Notes under the pieces: generated by a model
Seen by the model: only the letters and a program-made list of their open reading frames with translations
The model's database searches: none
Told to the model about the DNA's origin: nothing
Made by a program: the position numbers and the translations under genes
Source of the DNA: CAZULF01 sp964621215
Lineage (GTDB): Bacteria > Pseudomonadota > Gammaproteobacteria > UBA1113
Length of the DNA: 27,005 nucleotides
Assembly: GCA_964621215.1 (NCBI GenBank)
Contig: CAZULF010000018.1
Coordinates: forward strand, 1-27,005
Direction: 5' to 3'
Shown: in pieces, positions 22,948 through 27,005 of the stretch
Position numbering within the stretch: the first letter of the stretch is position 1
How the letters are laid out: each line of letters begins with the position of its first letter

Positions 22948-23885
22948 AAATGATAATGCGCTGCCCAATTAGTTATGAACCAGTAGAGCCAGGTCAAAAG
23001 TATTCATTAGCTGGATTAAAACGACTTTCACACAATTTAAAACAGTTACACGATTTACCTTGGACAGCAGAGTCTCAACGCTTAGAAGCGGTTGAGCGCG
23101 CGACAAAGATTTCTATTCAAGGTGTACAGTCAAAATTAAGTGCAACATTAAATGTAACACAAGGTAAATTTGATTTGGTCGATAAAAATGGCCGGTTTAT
23201 TTTAAAACCTCAAAGCAGTGTGTATCCACAGTTACCTGAAAACGAAGATGTGACTATGCGCCTGGCTGCTTTAGTGGGTATAGAAACGCCATTGCATGGA
23301 ATGATTTACTCGATAGATGGTAGTTTAACGTATTTTATAAAACGATTTGATCGAGGAAGTCGTGGAGTCAAATATGGGCAAGAAGATTTTTCGCAATTAA
23401 CCCAAGATACGCGGGATACAAAATATAACTCTTCCATGGAAAAAGTAGCTGAAATTCTCGAGAAAAACTGTACTTTTCCTATATTAGAAAAGAAAAAATT
23501 ATTACAAAGAGTCATTTTTAATTTTTTAATTGGTAATGAAGATATGCATCTTAAAAATTTTTCTTTAATTTCACGAGATAATAAAATTGAGCTTACACCG
23601 GCATATGATTTGGTTAACTCGACGTTGGCATTAAAAAATGCAAAAGAAGAAATCGCTTTACCATTAAATGGAAAAAAAAGAAATTTGAGGAAAAAAGATT
23701 TTATTGAGTACTATGCCTATGAAAGATTGATGCTGAATTCCGATGTGGTAGATAAAATATCAGCACAGTTTTCTGCAAATTTTATGATATGGGAAAATTT
23801 GATTAACATGTCCTTTCTCTCAGATGAAAGTAAGCAAGGTTATTTAACTTTATTGCGAGAACGAGTTCGTATTTTAAGTTTATAA
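22944..23885 (+). CDS. hipT: HipT-like Ser/Thr kinase toxin
   Basis: This 313-residue short HipA-family kinase lacks the N-terminal subdomain. The Gly-rich loop KISIQGVQSK holds Ser57 and, two residues on, Gln59; E. coli O127 HipT has the autophosphorylated pair Ser57/Ser59. Lys88 (ILKP) should bind ATP, Asp200 in GNEDMHLKN is catalytic, and Asp222 in PAYDLV binds metal. HipT of E. coli phosphorylates tryptophanyl-tRNA synthetase; the target here is inferred by family only. Several Met codons lie within the first five residues; the first overlaps hipS. Confidence 0.9.
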   Translation: MKMIMRCPISYEPVEPGQKYSLAGLKRLSHNLKQLHDLPWTAESQRLEAVERATKISIQGVQSKLSATLNVTQGKFDLVDKNGRFILKPQSSVYPQLPENEDVTMRLAALVGIETPLHGMIYSIDGSLTYFIKRFDRGSRGVKYGQEDFSQLTQDTRDTKYNSSMEKVAEILEKNCTFPILEKKKLLQRVIFNFLIGNEDMHLKNFSLISRDNKIELTPAYDLVNSTLALKNAKEEIALPLNGKKRNLRKKDFIEYYAYERLMLNSDVVDKISAQFSANFMIWENLINMSFLSDESKQGYLTLLRERVRILSL

Positions 23886-23905
23886 TTTTTTAAACAGAGA
23901 AAATA

Positions 23906-24352
23906 ATGCATATATGGGTTGATGCTGACGCTTGTCCTAAAGCAATTAAAGAAATTTTATTTCGTGCAGCGAAACGGACTGAGATATGTGTGACGTTGGT
24001 GGCGAACCAATTGTTAACGATCCCTGCCTCACCGTTTATAAAAAAAATAATCGTGTCATCCGGTTTTGACGTGGCGGATAAGCGGATTGTAGATGAAATG
24101 TCAGCCGGCGATTTAGTGATTACAGCGGATATACCTTTAGCCGATGCAGTGATTAGCAAAGGGGGTGTTGCATTAAATCCGCGTGGAGAATTATACAGCG
24201 TAGAAAACATCAAACACCGTTTAGCTATGCGTAATCTTATGGGCGAATTGCGCGACAGTGGTTTAATCAGCGGCGGCCCGGATCAGTTAAGCCAAAAAGA
24301 ACTTATGGCTTTCGCCAATCAACTAGATCGCCTGCTAGCAAAACGACGTTAA
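23906..24352 (+). CDS. yaiI: YaiI/YqxD (DUF188, UPF0178) family protein
   Basis: This 148-residue member of the PIN-like DUF188 family (E. coli YaiI has 152) starts HIWVDADACP, the family signature, and includes LVITADIPLADAVISKGG and LNPRGELY. The acidic residues in DADACP and TADIPLAD resemble a PIN metal site, so an RNase role is possible, but none is established. It follows hipT by 20 bases and may be read through from the same transcript, although the family is a common chromosomal gene and need not belong to the toxin system. Confidence 0.92.
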   Translation: MHIWVDADACPKAIKEILFRAAKRTEICVTLVANQLLTIPASPFIKKIIVSSGFDVADKRIVDEMSAGDLVITADIPLADAVISKGGVALNPRGELYSVENIKHRLAMRNLMGELRDSGLISGGPDQLSQKELMAFANQLDRLLAKRR

Positions 24353-24379
24353 GATCTTTTTTCATAAAGTTATCTATTT

Positions 24380-24423
24380 TTATTACCACTTTTACATAAA
24401 ACTGGTTATAATTATTACCACTT
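24380..24423 (+). promoter_or_regulatory. Promoter region of the DUF4143 ATPase with a 12-bp direct repeat
   Basis: TTATTACCACTT occurs at 24380-24391 and 24412-24423 (32 bp apart). TTACCA (24383-24388), an 18-bp spacer and a perfect TATAAT (24407-24412) form a likely promoter. The repeats flank the -10 and could be regulator sites. Confidence 0.5.
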
Positions 24424-24461
24424 AGGCGTTAAATCGGTAAAAAAAATGGATGGATTAAGCT

Positions 24462-25769
24462 ATGATTGAAGTGTTAAAAGAAATTATTCTTGATTTTCAA
24501 GAAGTTACCTTCAAGCCTAGTATTAAGCGGCAGTTAGAAATAACGCACTTGCCAGATAAGGCCACCATTTGTATTGGTGTTCGGCGTAGCGGTAAGTCTA
24601 CATATATGTTACAAATTGTTCAAAAATTGTTGGATTCAGGGGTTTCGCGTCAGAATATTCTTTATGTTAATTTCTTTGATGATCGGTTACATTTTCTACA
24701 AGATGATCAGCTTAATATCGTATTGGAGGCTTATTTCTCTCTCTATCCAGAAAAGAAAAACTCAGAAACGATTTACTGTTTTTTTGATGAAATTCAAATT
24801 GTTCCTGGGTGGGAAGTCTTCGTTGAACGAGTAATGCGGACGGAACGTTGTGAAGTGTATATTACGGGTTCTTCAGCAAAAATGTTGTCGAAAGAAATTG
24901 CCACTGAAATGCGAGGTCGGGCATTATCCTGGGAAATATTCCCATTTTCACTGGTTGAATATTTAACATTTAAAAATATCAATTATCATGCGCCATTCAG
25001 CACTAAAAATCGGTTTTTAATTCAAAATGCGTTTGATGAATATTGGCAAACAGGAGCATTCCCTGAAGTACTCGCTGTGGATAAGGCGCTAAGAATAAAG
25101 ATACATCAAGAATATTTCAACGCGGTATTATTTAGGGACCTTATAGAACGACATGATATTTCCCATCCCAAAGCATTAATCGATTTAGCGTATTGGTTAA
25201 TCAATAATACGGCATCGTTATATTCTATCAATAGCCTTACTGGGTATTTAAAAGCATTGGGGCATAAAATATCGAAGGCACATGTTTCAGAGTATTTGTC
25301 CTGGTTTGAGGATGCCTATTTCTTTTTTACAGTACGAATTTTTGATGCTTCATTGGCAAGAAGTAATGCTAATCCAAAGAAAATTTACTGTGTTGATCAT
25401 GCCTTAGTGACATCGATAGCATCGGGTATTCTAGTCAACGCAGGACATTTACTTGAAAATCTGGTATTCATGATATTACGGAGAAAAACAGAGAAAATAT
25501 TTTACTATAAAACTCAAAATAATAAAGAAGTAGATTTTATAATACAACGAGTTGATCGAACGTATCAGTTAATTCAAGTATGTGAAACATTGGCGGATAC
25601 AGAAACGAAACGACGTGAAATTAATGCATTATTAGACGCTATGCTAGAATTAAATTTGAATGATTCTTATATAGTGACAAGGCATGAAGAAGAAGTCATC
25701 ACTGTGGGCGAGAAGAAAATCCATGTAGTTCCGGTTTGGAAATTTGCACTCGGAATTGTCAACGGTTAG
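24462..25769 (+). CDS. AAA-type ATPase with C-terminal DUF4143
   Basis: This 435-residue protein belongs to a widespread family of orphan ATPases of unknown role. The N-terminal ATPase has Walker A GVRRSGKS (39-46), Walker B CFFDEIQ (106-112) and sensor TGSSAKML (135-142), followed by the arginine motif EMRGRALSWEIFPFSL. The DUF4143 part (about 215-420) includes LLENLVFMILRR and the nuclease-like EVDFIIQ, reminiscent of PD-(D/E)XK strands. Such genes are often strain-variable and mobile-associated. It has its own promoter, no obvious partner, and sits beside a broken crcB, so it may mark an insertion site. Confidence 0.9.
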   Translation: MIEVLKEIILDFQEVTFKPSIKRQLEITHLPDKATICIGVRRSGKSTYMLQIVQKLLDSGVSRQNILYVNFFDDRLHFLQDDQLNIVLEAYFSLYPEKKNSETIYCFFDEIQIVPGWEVFVERVMRTERCEVYITGSSAKMLSKEIATEMRGRALSWEIFPFSLVEYLTFKNINYHAPFSTKNRFLIQNAFDEYWQTGAFPEVLAVDKALRIKIHQEYFNAVLFRDLIERHDISHPKALIDLAYWLINNTASLYSINSLTGYLKALGHKISKAHVSEYLSWFEDAYFFFTVRIFDASLARSNANPKKIYCVDHALVTSIASGILVNAGHLLENLVFMILRRKTEKIFYYKTQNNKEVDFIIQRVDRTYQLIQVCETLADTETKRREINALLDAMLELNLNDSYIVTRHEEEVITVGEKKIHVVPVWKFALGIVNG

Positions 25770-25788
25770 TGTAGTAATAAACGGAGTA

Positions 25789-25934
25789 ATGATCTTGAAT
25801 CAAGCAATGCTGATTGTGATTGGCGGAGGACTAGGATCTTTATCCCGCTATTGGATACTGCTATTATTGAACATCTCAATACCCAAATTGAACCGGGTCA
25901 TATCGTGAGTTGGCCCATTACGGTAAATATTTAG
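25789..25934 (+). pseudogene. crcB: crcB (fluoride channel) remnant, frameshifted and truncated
   Basis: The first frame gives MILNQAMLIVIGGGLGSLSRYW, which fits the CrcB/Fluc N-terminus (IGGGLGAxxRYW), but it ends at TGA 25906-25908 after 39 codons. A second frame through the same DNA reads IEPGHIVSWPITVNI, fitting the CrcB LTVN segment, and stops at 25932-25934. So one frameshift plus loss of everything after the first ~45 residues is implied. ACGGAG precedes it at 25781-25786; TTG 25795 is an alternative start. The remnant abuts the 3' end of the next, convergent gene. Confidence 0.72.
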
Positions 25935-27005
25935 CTCAGGGTATCCAATTCGTGAGATTTACCGACAATCACCAATAAATCCCCCGCGTGTAATGTCGTT
26001 TTCGAGTCGGGATTTAAAATTTGATTGCCATTATGTTCAATACCGACAATTAATCCCGATACTTTTTCTCGAATACCCGACTCTTTAATCGTTTTACCTA
26101 TAAAAGTATGATCTTGTTCTAACAAAATCGTTTTTAAACTAAAATGTTCTAAATGGTCCGCAACTTCTGCTTGGGGTGGTTGTATTTCAATAAGCTTCTT
26201 AAATGCTTCTAATTGTTCATCATTACCCAAAACGATTAACTTATCGTGTGCCAGTAATTTTTCCACTCCTCTTGGAGGAACAATTATAGTTTGTCCTCGG
26301 TAAATAGCTACGATATTAATGCCGTAGTTTTGTCGTATTTTATTTTCGTGTAAGGTTTTGTCGACTAATGGCGATAGTGCACTAACATAAATATCAATTA
26401 AATGTGTATCCCACGGAGCTAACAATTCATATCGATTTTTAGCAATTTCTTTTTTAATATTATTAATAAAATGTCGCTCAAACCAATGATAAGTTTTTCC
26501 TAGTGTATTATGCATTAGGCCGAAGAAGAGTAAGGTGGTCCCTATTAATAGCGTTGTAATTACCCACGACTCAAAATACGCAATACTTAATACGATTATT
26601 TCGAATAATGTCACGGACCAAATAGAAAAATGCATTATTTTTAATGATTTTTTAGAGCATAAAGCAGAGATAGGTTTAAATGAAAATAGCATTCCCCATA
26701 AAAATGGGGATGATATAATCATTGCAACTAACCAGCTAATCACATCAGCAAACCAAGGATTAGTGTGGCTATCAACTTGAGGAAAAATAAAGGTATCACA
26801 TAATTTGAAAATAATTGCCACGATAATGGCATTAGGAATAAAGCGTAGCATTACTTTTTGTAATATCGATTTTTGCCTTGTATTTGATTGTAATTTATAA
26901 ATCGCAGCAGAGTATTGGCTTATCGTATGCTTAGTTTCTTCTGATAAGTTGGCATCAAGCTTTTTAGCAAGATGATCCGAGTAACGAATGAGATAGGGAG
27001 TCGTA
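25931..27005 (-). CDS. KefB-like cation:proton antiporter C-terminal part with two TrkA-C domains (5' end outside window)
   Basis: The frame is open to the right edge, giving 357 visible residues; the Met at 26851 is internal, because 51 in-frame codons (TTPYLIRYSDHLAKKL...) precede it. Residues before the soluble part form about four membrane helices (PNAIIVAIIFKL..., VISWLVAMIISS..., IWSVTLFEIIVLSIAYF, VITTLLIGTTLLFFGLM). Two RCK/TrkA-C domains follow (about 150-225 and 235-306 counted from that Met), with GINIVAIYRG, AHDKLIVLG, GLIVGIEHNG and AGDLLVIVGK. No Rossmann RCK-N domain lies between. It should regulate K+ or Na+/H+ exchange at the inner membrane in response to a ligand. Confidence 0.82.
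   Translation of the reverse strand, partial: TTPYLIRYSDHLAKKLDANLSEETKHTISQYSAAIYKLQSNTRQKSILQKVMLRFIPNAIIVAIIFKLCDTFIFPQVDSHTNPWFADVISWLVAMIISSPFLWGMLFSFKPISALCSKKSLKIMHFSIWSVTLFEIIVLSIAYFESWVITTLLIGTTLLFFGLMHNTLGKTYHWFERHFINNIKKEIAKNRYELLAPWDTHLIDIYVSALSPLVDKTLHENKIRQNYGINIVAIYRGQTIIVPPRGVEKLLAHDKLIVLGNDEQLEAFKKLIEIQPPQAEVADHLEHFSLKTILLEQDHTFIGKTIKESGIREKVSGLIVGIEHNGNQILNPDSKTTLHAGDLLVIVGKSHELDTLS

Overview
The window looks like chromosomal DNA from a gammaproteobacterium related to the Legionellales (Legionella/Coxiella/Berkiella-like). Three things point there: a dotU/icmF pair with no other type VI genes beside it, housekeeping genes of gammaproteobacterial type (def-fmt-rsmB, waaC, lptM, ubiK-comM, ubiC-hemW), and AT-leaning sequence with many short palindromic intergenic repeats. 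The species cannot be fixed from the sequence alone.

Layout. 1-154: 3' end of an unknown gene, a terminator and the glmS leader. 155-1987: glmS. 1988-2180: repeats. 2181-2738: a YefM/YoeB toxin-antitoxin pair with a double TGTACA operator. 2828-3316: a membrane-anchored periplasmic protein. 3392-6109: an unrecognised membrane protein divergent from peptide deformylase. This block carries a 985-bp direct duplication, giving two def genes and a truncated second copy of the membrane-protein gene. 6238-8485: fmt and rsmB, completing def-fmt-rsmB. 8547-10228: waaC and a 2OG-Fe(II) oxygenase. 10433-11083: a carboxylesterase. 11110-15378: lptM, dotU and icmF. 15541-16120: a MazF/PemK-like toxin with its antitoxin. 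16344-18015: hemW and ubiC. 18140-19362: two tandem outer-membrane beta-barrel paralogues. 19457-20041: a PyrK-like protein. 20042-20359: a divergent regulatory region. 20360-22173: ubiK and comM. 22201-23885: a hipBST-type tripartite toxin-antitoxin operon under three evenly spaced palindromes, followed by yaiI. 24462-25769: a DUF4143 ATPase. 25789-25934: a crcB remnant. 25931-27005: a KefB-like antiporter, open at the right edge.

How the genes relate. glmS (UDP-GlcNAc precursor), waaC (LPS inner core), lptM (LPS export) and the two barrels serve the envelope. def, fmt and rsmB serve translation start and the ribosome. ubiC and ubiK serve ubiquinone, and hemW handles heme. dotU/icmF would stabilise a Dot/Icm secretion machine, implying an intracellular or host-associated life. 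Three toxin-antitoxin loci and a DUF4143 ATPase are accessory insertions between these core genes.

The most informative anomaly is the duplication at 4078-6058. Its junction contains a 25-bp inverted copy of the far end of the neighbouring gene (3407-3431), the signature of a two-step template-switching event. The other notable signals are three TTACTG-N6-CAGTAA palindromes spaced 81 and 82 bp before hipBST, and a repeat family whose copies coincide with stop codons of core genes.
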